DNA of 64,000 nt, from contig DAOUQJ010000007.1 of assembly GCA_030625685.1 (NCBI GenBank), positions 1 through 64,000 on the forward strand, written 5' to 3'. The notes under the pieces were generated by a model. That model ran no database searches and was not told the DNA's origin. It saw only the letters and a list, made by a program, of their open reading frames with translations. Positions 45,639 to 55,543 of this stretch are shown here, one piece after another. Each line of letters opens with the position of its first letter. Position 1 is the first letter of the stretch. The DNA is from Oscillospiraceae bacterium. GTDB taxonomy: Bacteria > Bacillota > Clostridia > Oscillospirales > Oscillospiraceae. A program made the position numbers and the translations under genes.

Positions 45639-47993
45639 TTAGCTAACGGGTGAAACCTCGATTTTTTCAAGCTCAGCATTATAGCTTGCATGCATTGTTG
45701 TGATGGGTTTTAGATAGCTTTCAATGATGAGGCTTGCGATGGGGTCTTCTAAGTGTTTTTGAATAAAACGGCGTAGATTTCTAGCGCCATAGGTTACAGA
45801 GTAAGATTCAGATACCATGTAATCTATCATGGATTCGTCCCAAGTGAAGGTTAAATTCTTTTCAATCAAATTCTCTTTGAGTTCATTGAGCATGATGAGC
45901 GCAATGTGACGGAAGTTATCTTCAGATAGCTGGTTGAAGTAAATAACCTCATCTAAACGATTGATAAATTCAGGTCGCAAGAATTCTTTGAGTGCTTTCA
46001 TCGCGCGTTCTTTGCCTTGTTCGTTGACAGTGCGACCAAATCCAAGCGCACCTGTTTTGTTATTGCTGCCAGCGTTGGAAGTCATGACGATAACTGTGTT
46101 TTCAAAGTTAATGTTGCGCCCTTGCGCGTCTGTGATGTGTCCATCATCTAAGATCTGAAGCAAGATATTCAAAACATCTGGATGTGCTTTTTCAATTTCA
46201 TCGAACAAAATGACACAGTAAGGTTTGCGTCGTACTTTCTCTGTGAGTTGTCCTGCATCATCATGTCCTACATAGCCTGGAGGAGAGCCGATGATACGTG
46301 ATACGGCATGCTTTTCCATAAACTCGGACATATCCAAGCGAATCAGTGATTCTGGGGTGTCAAACAAGTCTTGTGCCAACTGTTTAACTAGTTCGGTTTT
46401 CCCAACGCCCGTTGAACCAACAAAAACGAAAGAGACAGGTTTTCGTTTGGAGGAAACACCAACACGGTTGCGACGAATGGCAGAGGAAACTGCTTCAATC
46501 GCTTCGTCTTGGCCAATCATATGCTTCTTCAATCTGTCTTGCAGATGAGCGAGTCTTTCATATTCTTGCTCTCTAATTTGTGTAGCAGGAATCTTTGTCC
46601 AAAGTTCAATTACACGTGATAAATGTTCTAGTGTGAGTGCAGGGATTGGAGCTTCTTTTAGCTCTTTTTGTTCTTCTAGCAGCTGCAATTCTCGACTACG
46701 CAGTGTTGCTAGTTGTGCATATGCGTTTTCACTGTCGTCTGCCAGCATGACTTCACGTTCTTTGGCCAAATCAGCAAGTTCTTTTTCAATGACCGCAAGA
46801 CGCGCGAGTGACTTGTTTTTGAGATTGACATCAGAACAAGCTTCGTCGATTAAATCAATCGCTTTATCAGGAAGAAAGCGATCGGTGATATAACGCTCAG
46901 ACATAATGACAGATAGTCGTGCAATGTCTGGGGAGATGGTCACATGGTGATAGTCTTCATAATAGGAGGCAATGCCTTTGATGATTTCTACCGCTTCATC
47001 AATAGAAGGTTCATTGACCATAACAGGTTGAAATCTACGATCAAGGGCGGAATCTTTTTCGATGTATTTACGATACTCAGTGAGTGTGGTGGCACCAATG
47101 ACTTGAATTTCACCACGGGAGAGGGCAGGTTTTAGTATGTTTGCTGCGTTCATAGAGCCTTCTGCATCACCAGCACCAACAAGGTTATGCACTTCGTCAA
47201 TGACTAAGATGATATTGCCTGCTTTGCGGATGTCTTCAATGAGACCTTTCATACGGCTTTCAAACTGACCACGAAATTGAGTGCCAGCAACCAAAGATGT
47301 GAGGTCAAGCAAATGGACTTCTTTGTCTTTGAGTTTATATGGAACTTCGCCAGATTGAATTTTCATTGCAAGACCTTCTGCAATGGCAGTTTTACCAACA
47401 CCAGGTTCACCAATGAGACAAGGGTTGTTTTTTTGGCGACGGTTTAATATTTGAATGACGCGATCAAGCTCAACATCACGACCAATCATGCGGTCAAGCT
47501 GACCAGATTGTGCTTTGCGTGATAAATGGATACAATAACTGTCCAAAAATTTTCGCTTAGACTGTTTCGCATCATTTTTTTTGGCTTTCGTTTGTTTCGG
47601 AGCATCGGTCGTTGCACTTAGCGTTTCGTCATTGCTAGAAGCGCTGTCAGATGCACCATTATTCATAAGTTTGTTTAAAAATGGGAAGGTAGCTGTGCGT
47701 CCATCATCATCTTCATCGTCAGAAGTATCTGGAGACATAGAGGACAGCAGGGAATCCATACCGTCTAGGTTGTTGACATTTTCAAAGGCGTTTGCCATTT
47801 CTTGAGTCAAACCTTCCAGTTCTTCATCGCTCATACCCATTTTATCAATCATGTCTGTGACAGGTTTTATGTTGAGTTCTTTTGCACATTTTAGGCAAAG
47901 ACCTTCGTTTTTTGACTGTCCGTCTGGCTCGAGTTTGGTGATGAAGACAACAGCCATATTTTTATTGCATTTACTACAGATAGTTGGTTGCAT
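45639..47993 (-). CDS. clpE: ClpE-type AAA+ unfoldase with N-terminal zinc finger
   Basis: 784 residues. Unfolds proteins for the ClpP protease. The N-terminus is a Cys4 zinc finger (Cys6, Cys9, Cys33, Cys36), then an acidic and Ser/Asp-rich linker to about residue 145, two AAA+ modules with Walker A '[15 protein letters not shown]' (about 196) and '[15 protein letters not shown]' (about 525), a short M-domain between them, and the ClpP-binding tripeptide region '[10 protein letters not shown]'. The zinc finger in place of the double Clp-N domain marks ClpE, not ClpC. ATG behind AAAGGAGTG. I saw no CtsR operator upstream. Confidence 0.88.
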   Translation of the reverse strand: MQPTICSKCNKNMAVVFITKLEPDGQSKNEGLCLKCAKELNIKPVTDMIDKMGMSDEELEGLTQEMANAFENVNNLDGMDSLLSSMSPDTSDDEDDDGRTATFPFLNKLMNNGASDSASSNDETLSATTDAPKQTKAKKNDAKQSKRKFLDSYCIHLSRKAQSGQLDRMIGRDVELDRVIQILNRRQKNNPCLIGEPGVGKTAIAEGLAMKIQSGEVPYKLKDKEVHLLDLTSLVAGTQFRGQFESRMKGLIEDIRKAGNIILVIDEVHNLVGAGDAEGSMNAANILKPALSRGEIQVIGATTLTEYRKYIEKDSALDRRFQPVMVNEPSIDEAVEIIKGIASYYEDYHHVTISPDIARLSVIMSERYITDRFLPDKAIDLIDEACSDVNLKNKSLARLAVIEKELADLAKEREVMLADDSENAYAQLATLRSRELQLLEEQKELKEAPIPALTLEHLSRVIELWTKIPATQIREQEYERLAHLQDRLKKHMIGQDEAIEAVSSAIRRNRVGVSSKRKPVSFVFVGSTGVGKTELVKQLAQDLFDTPESLIRLDMSEFMEKHAVSRIIGSPPGYVGHDDAGQLTEKVRRKPYCVILFDEIEKAHPDVLNILLQILDDGHITDAQGRNINFENTVIVMTSNAGSNNKTGALGFGRTVNEQGKERAMKALKEFLRPEFINRLDEVIYFNQLSEDNFRHIALIMLNELKENLIEKNLTFTWDESMIDYMVSESYSVTYGARNLRRFIQKHLEDPIASLIIESYLKPITTMHASYNAELEKIEVSPVS

Positions 47994-48145
47994 ATTTTAA
48001 ATCACTCCTTTTGAGGGTGTATAATTCATGGTTGAATTGTAGTTTGAGTATATAATATTATTATGAATTACATATGAATAAAAGTAAACTCAATCGTAAA
48101 ATAATTGCACAATATTTTTAGCGTAGCGTTAGAATTATTGTGCTA

Positions 48146-48829
48146 TCAGAATAACACATAGTGTAAATGAATATCAGCAAACGCTGTTGTTAAATACTGA
48201 AATATTACAGTTTTGTTTGTAAGTTCGGGTGGAATTTTGGCGATGTAATCAAGAAGTATAAAATTTAAGATATATAATATGATTAGTGATTTTAAAACAC
48301 CAAATAGTGCACCGAACGTGCGGTTAAAAAAGTTGAGAACAGGTAGGCGTGCAATTAAATCAAGACTTTTGCTGACGAATTTCCAAATGAGTAAGAGTAG
48401 CAGGAAACTGACGATAAATAGAATTACCGATACGATAATATCTAAAATGAAGTTTGACAAGAGTTCAGTTGTGGAAGTTAAAATTTCAGATTTTATAGCT
48501 GTATCGTATAAGTTTTGTAAAGATTCGGCCCAACTTTCCGGAAGGTTCATACCCTCTAACAGCTCAGCTATTTCAGTAGTTGTGAGATCTTCAGTTGATT
48601 CCGAAATGAGTTCTTGATTCAGTCTTTCTGCAATGCTGGGAAGTAGATGCGGTTTTACAATTTCAACAGCTTGACTTGTAAAGGTTTTGGTGATGAATAC
48701 AGCGCCCAGCAAAGCAACAAAAATGGCGAGAAACGAACACAGTGCACGCACAAAACCCTGTTTGATACCCAATAGGGCAAATACAAGTATGAATAAGACA
48801 ATGGCAATATCAATGATAATAGGGGTCAT
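48146..48829 (-). CDS. CvpA family membrane protein
   Basis: 227 residues with four or five membrane helices. The N-terminus 'IIIDIAIVLFILVFALLGIK' followed by 'QGFVRALCSFLAIFVALLGA' is the CvpA signature, and 'VLNFFNRTFGALFGVLKSLI' matches the conserved C-terminal part. The central loop of about 70 residues is acidic. CvpA proteins are named from colicin V production in E. coli; their role in Firmicutes is unclear. Twenty bases downstream of the DUF5711 gene. Confidence 0.85.
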   Translation of the reverse strand: MTPIIIDIAIVLFILVFALLGIKQGFVRALCSFLAIFVALLGAVFITKTFTSQAVEIVKPHLLPSIAERLNQELISESTEDLTTTEIAELLEGMNLPESWAESLQNLYDTAIKSEILTSTTELLSNFILDIIVSVILFIVSFLLLLLIWKFVSKSLDLIARLPVLNFFNRTFGALFGVLKSLIILYILNFILLDYIAKIPPELTNKTVIFQYLTTAFADIHLHYVLF

Positions 48830-48849
48830 ATGGTTCGCTCCAATCTAAA

Positions 48850-49998
48850 TTATGGAATGAGTAAACTTGCGAGTTCTTCTGTCATTAGCATGATGCTTCC
48901 ATTGGAGAAGCTCACAAGATGTTCGGCTTCTTGTATGAAGTCAAAATCTTGGATGAGTTTGAGTTTGCTGTTATAAAGCTTTACAGAATTTGCTGTGAGA
49001 ATAGAAACATATTGACCATCAGATGAAATGGACAATACGGATTCATCAACGGTTATGCGGCCAATGACGAAGCCATCTGAACCAATTGTTAAAAGTTCAC
49101 CACCGGTACCGGTAGGTGAATGAGAAATCAAAATGGTTGCAAAATCATAGCTTGTCAAGTTGGCAAACTTGAGATATTTTTCAGAATAATCATAGGTAGA
49201 AGAGATTTCACCAGAAGATAGTAAACTATATAGTTTGTTTTCTGATAAGACCCAAATTCGGTTATTTGTGGTTTGCATTGTGAGAACTAAATTGTCACCC
49301 AAACTGAGTTCGTTTGTAGGGGTAGTAGAGTAATCAAATCGGTAGTATAGTAATTTACTTTCAAAAACACCTTCTGATTGCCCTTCCGTGAGGACATAAA
49401 CACCTTTGCAATCTGGCGTTACTATGGCATTGGATACATATGCACTGGATAGTTGTATAGAAACGACAGGCTTGAAAGTGTCATCATATACAGTGACCAC
49501 AGCCTTGTAACCACCGAGTTTAGAGGTGATTGCTAGCCATCCGTTTTGATTGATGGATGCAGATATGATGAATTCTTCATGGGGAAGTGAGGTTGAAAAC
49601 AGGACTTCATCACTGGAAATGACAGATAAATCTTGACCACCGGCGTCATATAAAACAGCCATAGTCTTACTTTGCGATATGGTGGGGTTTTCATAGACGA
49701 CAGGAAGTTCCAATCGTTTTTCACCTTGCTGAGAGAAGACTTTGATTGTGCGCTCAGATGAGGCGAGTAAGTGATAGTCTAGGTTCGCAAAGTTACTTTT
49801 ACCGATTGTTTCGTGTGGGAAGGTGTAATTGGAAGTTTGATTGTCATAGACAAAGAGACGCGTAAACAGTGTCATACCAGACTTTCCTTTGATGGTAACG
49901 CTGGCGACTAAAAAAATCGCCAAAACAATAGAAAGAATCAAAAGTAAAGCACGTTGTTTGACTGTGAAATTACGCTTACAATATTCCATTATACGCAT
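48850..49998 (-). CDS. DUF5711 family membrane-anchored beta-propeller protein
   Basis: 382 residues. One N-terminal membrane helix ('ALLLILSIVLAIFLVASVTI') is followed by an external domain of repeating beta-strands ('VLYDAGGQDLSVISSDEVLF', 'GWLAITSKLGGYKAVVTVYD', 'GIYVLTEGQS'-like turns) typical of a beta-propeller. The layout and position fit DUF5711, which I recall from Clostridia; no function is known. ATG behind AAAGGAACG. Cotranscribed with truA upstream and cvpA downstream by spacing. Confidence 0.65.
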   Translation of the reverse strand: MRIMEYCKRNFTVKQRALLLILSIVLAIFLVASVTIKGKSGMTLFTRLFVYDNQTSNYTFPHETIGKSNFANLDYHLLASSERTIKVFSQQGEKRLELPVVYENPTISQSKTMAVLYDAGGQDLSVISSDEVLFSTSLPHEEFIISASINQNGWLAITSKLGGYKAVVTVYDDTFKPVVSIQLSSAYVSNAIVTPDCKGVYVLTEGQSEGVFESKLLYYRFDYSTTPTNELSLGDNLVLTMQTTNNRIWVLSENKLYSLLSSGEISSTYDYSEKYLKFANLTSYDFATILISHSPTGTGGELLTIGSDGFVIGRITVDESVLSISSDGQYVSILTANSVKLYNSKLKLIQDFDFIQEAEHLVSFSNGSIMLMTEELASLLIP

Positions 49999-50022
49999 AG
50001 TTACGTTCCTTTACACAGGTAT

Positions 50023-50775
50023 TTAGAGGATTGTCATGTCTTCATACCAAAGATTTGTCATGTAGAGTCCTTGTGCTGGAGCAGTAGGACCAGCTAGACT
50101 TCGGTCTTTTGACTGCAAAACCCCATGAATTTGATTGCTGTCGAGTTTTCCTTCGGCACAGTGAACACAAGTGCCAATCATAGCGCGCACCATGTTATAC
50201 AAAAATCCATCAGCAGAAACGCGAAAACATATGAGATTATCTTTACGTGTTACTTTAAAAGAATAGATGGTTCGTACGGTGCTTTTTGTTTCTGTACCAA
50301 CTGAGCGAACAGCGGCAAAATCATGTGTGCCAATAAACTGCTGAGCAGCATTTTGCAAAATGGTTTCATTCAATGGTTTTGCGTAAAACCAAGCACGATT
50401 CACCCAAAATGGATTTTTAAATGGGGAATTATAGATGTAATAGGAATATTCCTTTTTGTAGCATGAACCAATGGCATGAAATTCGAGAGGCACCTCCGTT
50501 GCTTTGGTTACTACAATATCTGAGGGAAGTTGAGAATTGATTGCTATGGGAAGGCGATCACATGAAAGCTGCGAAGTCGTGCGAAAATTTGCTAGATATA
50601 TTTTTGCATGCACACCAGCATCGGTTCTACCAGCGCCAATGACATTGACAGGGTGCTGCACAATGTGTGCAATGGCATCTTGCAGTGTTTGCGCAACGGT
50701 GGATGCATTTTTTTGTATTTGCCATCCATGGTAGTTGGTACCAAGGTATTCAAGTTTTAATGCGATATTTCTCAT
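50023..50775 (-). CDS. truA: tRNA pseudouridine synthase A
   Basis: Converts uridines 38 to 40 in the anticodon arm to pseudouridine. It has 250 residues. The catalytic aspartate is in 'GAGRTDAGVHA', with 'LEYLGTNYHGWQIQ' at the start and 'VSADGFLYNMVRAMIGTCV' near the end. ATG 50775 is chosen with the weak GGTGA upstream; the in-frame TTG at 50787 is possible. It lies 15 bases after ecfT, in the common Firmicute arrangement ecfA-ecfA-ecfT-truA. Confidence 0.94.
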   Translation of the reverse strand: MRNIALKLEYLGTNYHGWQIQKNASTVAQTLQDAIAHIVQHPVNVIGAGRTDAGVHAKIYLANFRTTSQLSCDRLPIAINSQLPSDIVVTKATEVPLEFHAIGSCYKKEYSYYIYNSPFKNPFWVNRAWFYAKPLNETILQNAAQQFIGTHDFAAVRSVGTETKSTVRTIYSFKVTRKDNLICFRVSADGFLYNMVRAMIGTCVHCAEGKLDSNQIHGVLQSKDRSLAGPTAPAQGLYMTNLWYEDMTIL

Positions 50776-50790
50776 ATGTGTCACCAAGGA

Positions 50791-51597
50791 TTACAGTCCG
50801 AAATAGCGCAGTGTGCCAATGAGTACACACAAACACAAGGATAAGGAAATGAGTGCGATATCAATGTTTGTATACTTTAAAACACGCAAACGGGTGCGCT
50901 GCATGCCTTCGTGATAGCAGCGACAGTCCATAGCAACGGCTAGTTCATCAGCGCGACGAAAAGCTGACACAAAAAGTGGAATCAAAATAGGAACAAGTGC
51001 TTTTGCTCGGCGTAGTAAATTTCCACTATCGAAATCAGCACCACGGGCTTTTTGCGCTGAAATAATTTTTTCAGTTTCTTGTATGAGTGTTGGTATAAAA
51101 CGCAAAGCGATGCTCATAATCATGGTGAAATCATGGACAGGCACTTTGAGCTTTTTGAGTGGCGCTAAAATATAATCTAAACCGTCCGTTAACATGAGTG
51201 GAGAAGTTGTATATGTAAGCAGTAAGGTCGAAAGCAGTAGCATAAGGACACGCAACATCATGAAGATGGCTCGCAACAATCCATCATAATAAATGTTAAT
51301 TGCTCCAATGGTGTATATGATACCGCCACCCTTTGTGAAAAACAGATTCATTATGGCTGTGAAACAGATAATGATAACAACTGGTTTTAGTCCTTTAACA
51401 AAAACAGAAAATCGGATGGAAGACAGGGCGATTCCAACAAAAAGCAATGCAATGAGAATGCCATAGGAAATATAGTGCTTTGCTGTAAAGATTGCAATGA
51501 TATAGCAAAAGGAGGCTATGAGTTTCGCCCTGGGATCAAGTCGATGGACTATTGAGGTTCCAGGGAAGTATTGGCCTAGTGTGATATTGCGTAGCAT
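50791..51597 (-). CDS. ecfT: ECF transporter transmembrane component EcfT
   Basis: 268 residues with about five membrane helices. 'LGQYFPGTSIVHRLDPRAKL' at the N-terminus, and coupling-helix motifs 'SAQKARGADFDSGNLLRRAK' and 'FRRADELAVAMDCRCY' are the EcfT hallmarks that contact the two ATPases. It is the shared membrane core for several vitamin-specific S components, none of which are nearby. The start codon overlaps the ecfA2 stop by one base (TAATG). Confidence 0.93.
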   Translation of the reverse strand: MLRNITLGQYFPGTSIVHRLDPRAKLIASFCYIIAIFTAKHYISYGILIALLFVGIALSSIRFSVFVKGLKPVVIIICFTAIMNLFFTKGGGIIYTIGAINIYYDGLLRAIFMMLRVLMLLLSTLLLTYTTSPLMLTDGLDYILAPLKKLKVPVHDFTMIMSIALRFIPTLIQETEKIISAQKARGADFDSGNLLRRAKALVPILIPLFVSAFRRADELAVAMDCRCYHEGMQRTRLRVLKYTNIDIALISLSLCLCVLIGTLRYFGL

Positions 51598-52466
51598 TAT
51601 TCGGCCTCCCTTTGATTTGCGAGTGCAGTTAAAAAAGAGTCTTTGGCCTGCGCAACGGTATATACAGCTGGGTCTACAGGTGCGCCCATTTTATATAAAT
51701 GAGAAAATACACTTGTAATTTGAGGAACGCCCAAGCCCATTTTCGTGAGCATTTCGCTATGAATAAAGACTTCTTGCGCTGTTCCAGACAGAGGGATTTT
51801 TCCTTCGCGGAAAACGACCATGCGATCTGCCGTGCGTGCAATCTCTTCCATAGAATGAGAAACCACGATAACAGTGGCATCGTTGGACTCATGATAGGTG
51901 TTAATGTTCTCTAAAAGACTTTCTACACTTGCTGGGTCTAATCCGGCTGTGGGTTCATCCAAAATGAGAACTTTTGGCTCCATTGCGATGACGCCAGCAA
52001 TGGCGACTCGGCGTTTTTGTCCTCCTGAGAGATCAAAAGGAGAGCGATCTAAGAGTTCTTCTGATAGACCTACAAATTGCATTGAGCGACGAATACGGCT
52101 ATCAATTTCTTCATCAGTCAAACCCATGTTGCGGGGACCAAATGCAATGTCTTTATATACGGTTTCTTCAAAAAGCTGATATTCAGGAAACTGAAAAACC
52201 AATCCCACTTGAAAACGAATATTTCTTTGAAGTGCCGGGGAGGACCAAATGTCTTGACCATCAAACAAAATGGACCCAGAAGTGGGTTTTAGTAAACCAT
52301 TCAAATGCTGAATAAGTGTGGATTTGCCTGAGCCTGTTTGTCCTATGATGCCAAGGTATTCCCCTTGATATATATCTAAATTGATTGCATCTAGTGCAGT
52401 TCTTTCAAAGGGAGTATTGATACTATAGGTATGGGTCAAATTATTGATTCTTATGATTGGCTCCAA
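51597..52466 (-). CDS. ecfA2: ECF transporter ATPase EcfA2
   Basis: About 289 residues. Walker A 'GQTGSGKSTLIQHLNGLL', Q-loop 'VGLVFQFPEYQLFEETVYKD', signature 'DLSGGQKRRVAIAGVIAMEP' and Walker B 'LILDEPTAGLDP' are clear; 'FPEYQLFEETV' is typical of EcfA2. The likely start is TTG 52466 (Glu-Pro-Ile-Ile next) behind AAGGTGA; the GTG at 52475 is part of that Shine-Dalgarno but cannot be excluded. Confidence 0.93.
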   Translation of the reverse strand: MEPIIRINNLTHTYSINTPFERTALDAINLDIYQGEYLGIIGQTGSGKSTLIQHLNGLLKPTSGSILFDGQDIWSSPALQRNIRFQVGLVFQFPEYQLFEETVYKDIAFGPRNMGLTDEEIDSRIRRSMQFVGLSEELLDRSPFDLSGGQKRRVAIAGVIAMEPKVLILDEPTAGLDPASVESLLENINTYHESNDATVIVVSHSMEEIARTADRMVVFREGKIPLSGTAQEVFIHSEMLTKMGLGVPQITSVFSHLYKMGAPVDPAVYTVAQAKDSFLTALANQREAE

Positions 52467-52490
52467 TACTCTCACCTTCTTTTCGTAATT

Positions 52491-53339
52491 TTACGCATTG
52501 CGTAGTATAGTAAATAGTTGCTTTGCACAGTCATCTGTGGAAAGGGTATCAAGTGATGTGTTGATACCAAGCTCTTGCAGTTCATAAAGCAGTTTTACAG
52601 TATCAGGCACTGTAAGACCGGCTTTCTTGAGAGTCTCTACTTGTGAAAACACGGCTTGTGGTGTGTCATCGGAAATAACGTCGCCTTCAGTCATGACAAT
52701 TAGCCTATCTGCTAAAGCTGCTTCATCCATGTGATGTGTGATTAAAATTATGGTCATACCATAGGCTTTGTTTAGATGGATTGCAGTTTCCATGATTTCT
52801 TTTCGACCGACAGGGTCTAGCATAGCAGTGGATTCATCTAGAACGATACAGCGTGGTCGCATGGCGATGACCGAAGCGACAGCCACGCGTTGTTTTTGTC
52901 CACCTGATAGTAGATGTGGTGCATGTAAGCGAAAGTCATACATGCCCACCATACGAAGTGCTTCGTCAACGCGCTCGCGTATTTCTGGAGAGGGAATTCC
53001 CATGTTTTCAGGGGCAAATGCGACATCTTCTTCAACCACACTGGCAACAATTTGGTTGTCAGGATTTTGAAACACCATCCCCACTGTGTTGCGAATGGTA
53101 AACAAGTGCTTCTCGTCGCGCGTATCCATACCATCTACGATGATAGAGCCTTTGGATGGGATATGAATGCCATTAAAGAGTTTGGCAAGAGTTGATTTTC
53201 CGGACCCGTTGTGTCCCAAAATGGCAACAAAGCTTCCTTCTTCAATAGATAAATTAATGTTTTGCAAGACGGTTTTGTCAGGATCTGTTTCATCAGGATA
53301 GACAAAAGATACGTCTTTAATTTGAATGATTGGACTCAT
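52491..53339 (-). CDS. ecfA1: ECF transporter ATPase EcfA1
   Basis: 282 residues. Walker A 'GHNGSGKSTLAKLFNGI', Q-loop 'VGMVFQNPDNQIVASVVEED', signature '[20 protein letters not shown]' and Walker B 'IVLDESTAMLDP' are present; the Glu-Ser in the Walker B continuation and 'NPDNQIVA' mark EcfA1. Start ATG behind AAAGGAG; the in-frame extension upstream runs into the methyltransferase gene and is rejected. Confidence 0.93.
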   Translation of the reverse strand: MSPIIQIKDVSFVYPDETDPDKTVLQNINLSIEEGSFVAILGHNGSGKSTLAKLFNGIHIPSKGSIIVDGMDTRDEKHLFTIRNTVGMVFQNPDNQIVASVVEEDVAFAPENMGIPSPEIRERVDEALRMVGMYDFRLHAPHLLSGGQKQRVAVASVIAMRPRCIVLDESTAMLDPVGRKEIMETAIHLNKAYGMTIILITHHMDEAALADRLIVMTEGDVISDDTPQAVFSQVETLKKAGLTVPDTVKLLYELQELGINTSLDTLSTDDCAKQLFTILRNA

Positions 53340-53352
53340 TAAAATACTCCTT

Positions 53353-54222
53353 TTAGAGTTGTGACGACATCCAACGTCCAGTTGCGCCACAAGGCAAATT
53401 AAGACCAGATTCTGTAACAGGAAGCCCCAGTTCTTCGCTTACGGTATGTCCGCCAAATCGTTTGGATACTAAGGTTTCTAAGATATAAGTGAGAACAGAA
53501 GGAGATAGTCCAGTTGTATATGAATTGATGAGGAAAAAGAGCGGGTTGTCAGAAAGCACGCCTGAAACTAGTTCGACAAAGGGGAATAAGTTCTCTTCGA
53601 GTTTCCAGATTTCTCCTGATGGTCCGCGTCCATATGAAGGAGGGTCCATGATGATGGCATCATAGCGTCTGCCTCTTCTGATTTCTCTTTCTACAAATTT
53701 AGCGCAGTCATCTACAATCCAGCGGATGGGTGCATCGGCTAGGTTTGAACTTTTGGCATTTTCTCTAGCCCAATTGACCATGCCTTTTGCAGCATCAACA
53801 TGGCAAACTGAAGCACCAGCGCTGGCACAAGCGACGGTTGCGGCACCTGTGTATGCAAATAAATTCAAAACTGAGATGGGTCGCTTGGCTTTTGTAATAG
53901 CTTGTCTTGCAAAATCCCAGTTGGTGGCTTGCTCAGGGAAAATGCCAGTGTGCTTGAAGTTCATTGGTTTTATGTTGAAGGTTAAATCACCATAGTTTAC
54001 TTGCCAATGAGCAGGTAACGATTTTTTGACCCAATGACCACCACCGGAAGCTGAACGAGCATATCTCGCGTGATGATTTTTCCAACCTGCGTGTTTTTTT
54101 GGCGTTTTCCAAATGGCTTGCGGGTCTGGACGCACCAAAGTGTATTCGCCCCAACGCTCAAGTTTTTCGCCATCGCTACAATCTAGCAAAGTATAGTCTT
54201 TCCAATTGTCGGAAACCCACAT
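53353..54222 (-). CDS. Class I SAM-dependent methyltransferase, RlmI-like
   Basis: 289 residues. SAM-binding 'VLNLFAYTGAATVACASAGA' with the acidic 'VCHVDAAKGMVNWARENA', and the catalytic-loop 'DAIIMDPPSYGRGPSG' are typical of the RlmI/YccW rRNA methyltransferases, but the N-terminal PUA domain of RlmI is missing. Probable rRNA or tRNA cytosine methyltransferase; the target is unknown. ATG 54222 behind GGGGGA. First gene of the run to clpE's neighbour cvpA, and 13 bases before ecfA1. Confidence 0.8.
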   Translation of the reverse strand: MWVSDNWKDYTLLDCSDGEKLERWGEYTLVRPDPQAIWKTPKKHAGWKNHHARYARSASGGGHWVKKSLPAHWQVNYGDLTFNIKPMNFKHTGIFPEQATNWDFARQAITKAKRPISVLNLFAYTGAATVACASAGASVCHVDAAKGMVNWARENAKSSNLADAPIRWIVDDCAKFVEREIRRGRRYDAIIMDPPSYGRGPSGEIWKLEENLFPFVELVSGVLSDNPLFFLINSYTTGLSPSVLTYILETLVSKRFGGHTVSEELGLPVTESGLNLPCGATGRWMSSQL

Positions 54223-54374
54223 ATAAATTCAGTCCCCCATGTAGTCTGTTTACTTTTAGAACAATCAAATTATTATATCATTCAAATGAAAACTCGTCAA
54301 TGAAATCACGGTTTCACTTCTATTGTATTCACCTAATTATTCTGTTGGAATAGAGGGTTCTTTGATGCAAAATA

Positions 54375-54403
54375 TTGTATTGTACAGAATACTGTGATAA
54401 AAT
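54375..54403 (+). promoter_or_regulatory. Promoter of the coiled-coil protein gene
   Basis: TTGTAT (54375-54380) and TAAAAT (54398-54403), 17 bases apart, 37 bases before the start codon. Confidence 0.55.
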
Positions 54404-54440
54404 TGGTAAAATCAATTGGTTTAAAGTGAGGGAAGGCGTT

Positions 54441-55118
54441 ATGGGCGGAACAAATCATACGTTTAAATCTTCTGCTTTTGGTGGATTTAATCGTGAAGAT
54501 GTGTTGAAATATATTGAAACAATGGAAACTGAGCACGAGAATAAATGCAAAGAACTCAATGAAGAATGTGAAAAACAAAAGACGGAAAAAAATCAAAATG
54601 CTGATCGCGTTAAAGAAAAAGATGAAGTGCTCGACGAAATGAAACAACGTATTTTTGATATTGAAACAGAACTCAGTACAGTAACAATAGAAAAAAATAG
54701 AGTTTCGGATTCACTTCAGCAAGCGCAAGAAGAGTGTATTCGTCTGCGTGAACAAGTAAAAGAACTCGAGCCAAAGGCTTCAGCATATGAAACCATCAAA
54801 GAACGCACGGCTAGCATTGAACTAAGTGCACATGAGCGCGCAGAAATAACCTTAGAAGAAGCCAAAGAAGAAGCTAGAAAAGTACAAGAAGATTGTGCTG
54901 TATGGATGAGAGAGTTACAAAACAATTTTGATATCTTGCAAGAACAACTCAACAACACACTAAATGCATCAACATCTGAACTCAATAAAGTATGTGAAAC
55001 CTTTGGGCAAATGAAAGAAACCATAGATGGGCAAGGAGAACACTTTAAGAATTTGCGCGCTAAGGTGCAAGAAAATGCTCCTGCCGAGCTGGATGTATTA
55101 TCTCTTGATATTGATTAA
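54441..55118 (+). CDS. Coiled-coil protein with DivIVA-like N-terminus
   Basis: 225 residues, acidic. The N-terminus 'FKSSAFGGFNREDVLKYIET' resembles the short membrane-curvature/polar-targeting segment of DivIVA-type proteins ('F....GG.. .EDV..YI'), followed by heptad-rich coiled coil from about residue 30 to 160 and a second helical stretch. Possible role in division or envelope organisation; not a standard DivIVA or GpsB. ATG 54441 is behind GGGAAGG; upstream in-frame codons overlap the promoter. Monocistronic, with a promoter and a terminator of its own. Confidence 0.65.
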   Translation: MGGTNHTFKSSAFGGFNREDVLKYIETMETEHENKCKELNEECEKQKTEKNQNADRVKEKDEVLDEMKQRIFDIETELSTVTIEKNRVSDSLQQAQEECIRLREQVKELEPKASAYETIKERTASIELSAHERAEITLEEAKEEARKVQEDCAVWMRELQNNFDILQEQLNNTLNASTSELNKVCETFGQMKETIDGQGEHFKNLRAKVQENAPAELDVLSLDID

Positions 55119-55275
55119 GAAGTAGTCGATGTGAGTGCTTAAAAAATGTAAGGCAAGTTATCGTTTATTGTAGTATAATTATCCAAACCGCTTATTGAGA
55201 ATAGTGAATACTTAAATTTTGTAGATGAAAAGCGCATTCCTATTGATTGTGCAACACCACTTATATGTATTGAAT

Positions 55276-55320
55276 AAAGCCTTCCAACTTTGATTACATT
55301 AGTTGGAAGGCTTTATTTAT
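55276..55320. terminator. Bidirectional terminator
   Basis: AAAGCCTTCCAACT and its exact inverse form a 14-bp stem with an 11-base loop, followed by ATTTATT. It is about 160 bases after the coiled-coil gene and directly after the 61-residue gene on the other strand. Confidence 0.82.
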
Positions 55321-55329
55321 TGTGCAGTC

Positions 55330-55515
55330 TTAAGCATTGCCGTTATTTTTAAGGTTGGCTAGATCATATTCGTTTGGACGAGTATAATTATAGGTTGACT
55401 CCCAATCATACCCACTTTCGGAATCAAAATAGCCTTGTCCAGCCATTTCATAAGCAGTTCGATTTGGGTTGTTGATTTTGGTAAGTTCGTTGCCTTTTTT
55501 GCCTTCTTTTTTCAT
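55330..55515 (-). CDS. 61-residue protein under a sigma-G promoter, unknown function
   Basis: A small hydrophilic protein with no cysteine and no membrane segment. A basic start ('MKKEGKKGNELTKINNPNRT') is followed by a Tyr/Gly/Asn-rich part ('YFDSESGYDWESTYNYTRPN'). It lacks the alpha/beta-type SASP motifs and is too tyrosine-rich for a gamma-type SASP. GAGGTG lies eight bases before the ATG, and a textbook sigma-G promoter lies 30 to 60 bases upstream. Expression in the developing forespore is therefore likely. I do not recognise the family. Confidence 0.75.
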   Translation of the reverse strand: MKKEGKKGNELTKINNPNRTAYEMAGQGYFDSESGYDWESTYNYTRPNEYDLANLKNNGNA

Positions 55516-55543
55516 GTTTTCACCTCGTTTTTGGAGATGTCTT

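Noticed and set aside
55225-55293. 22-codon ATG frame before the 55276 terminator
   Set aside because: No Shine-Dalgarno and it runs into the terminator stem.
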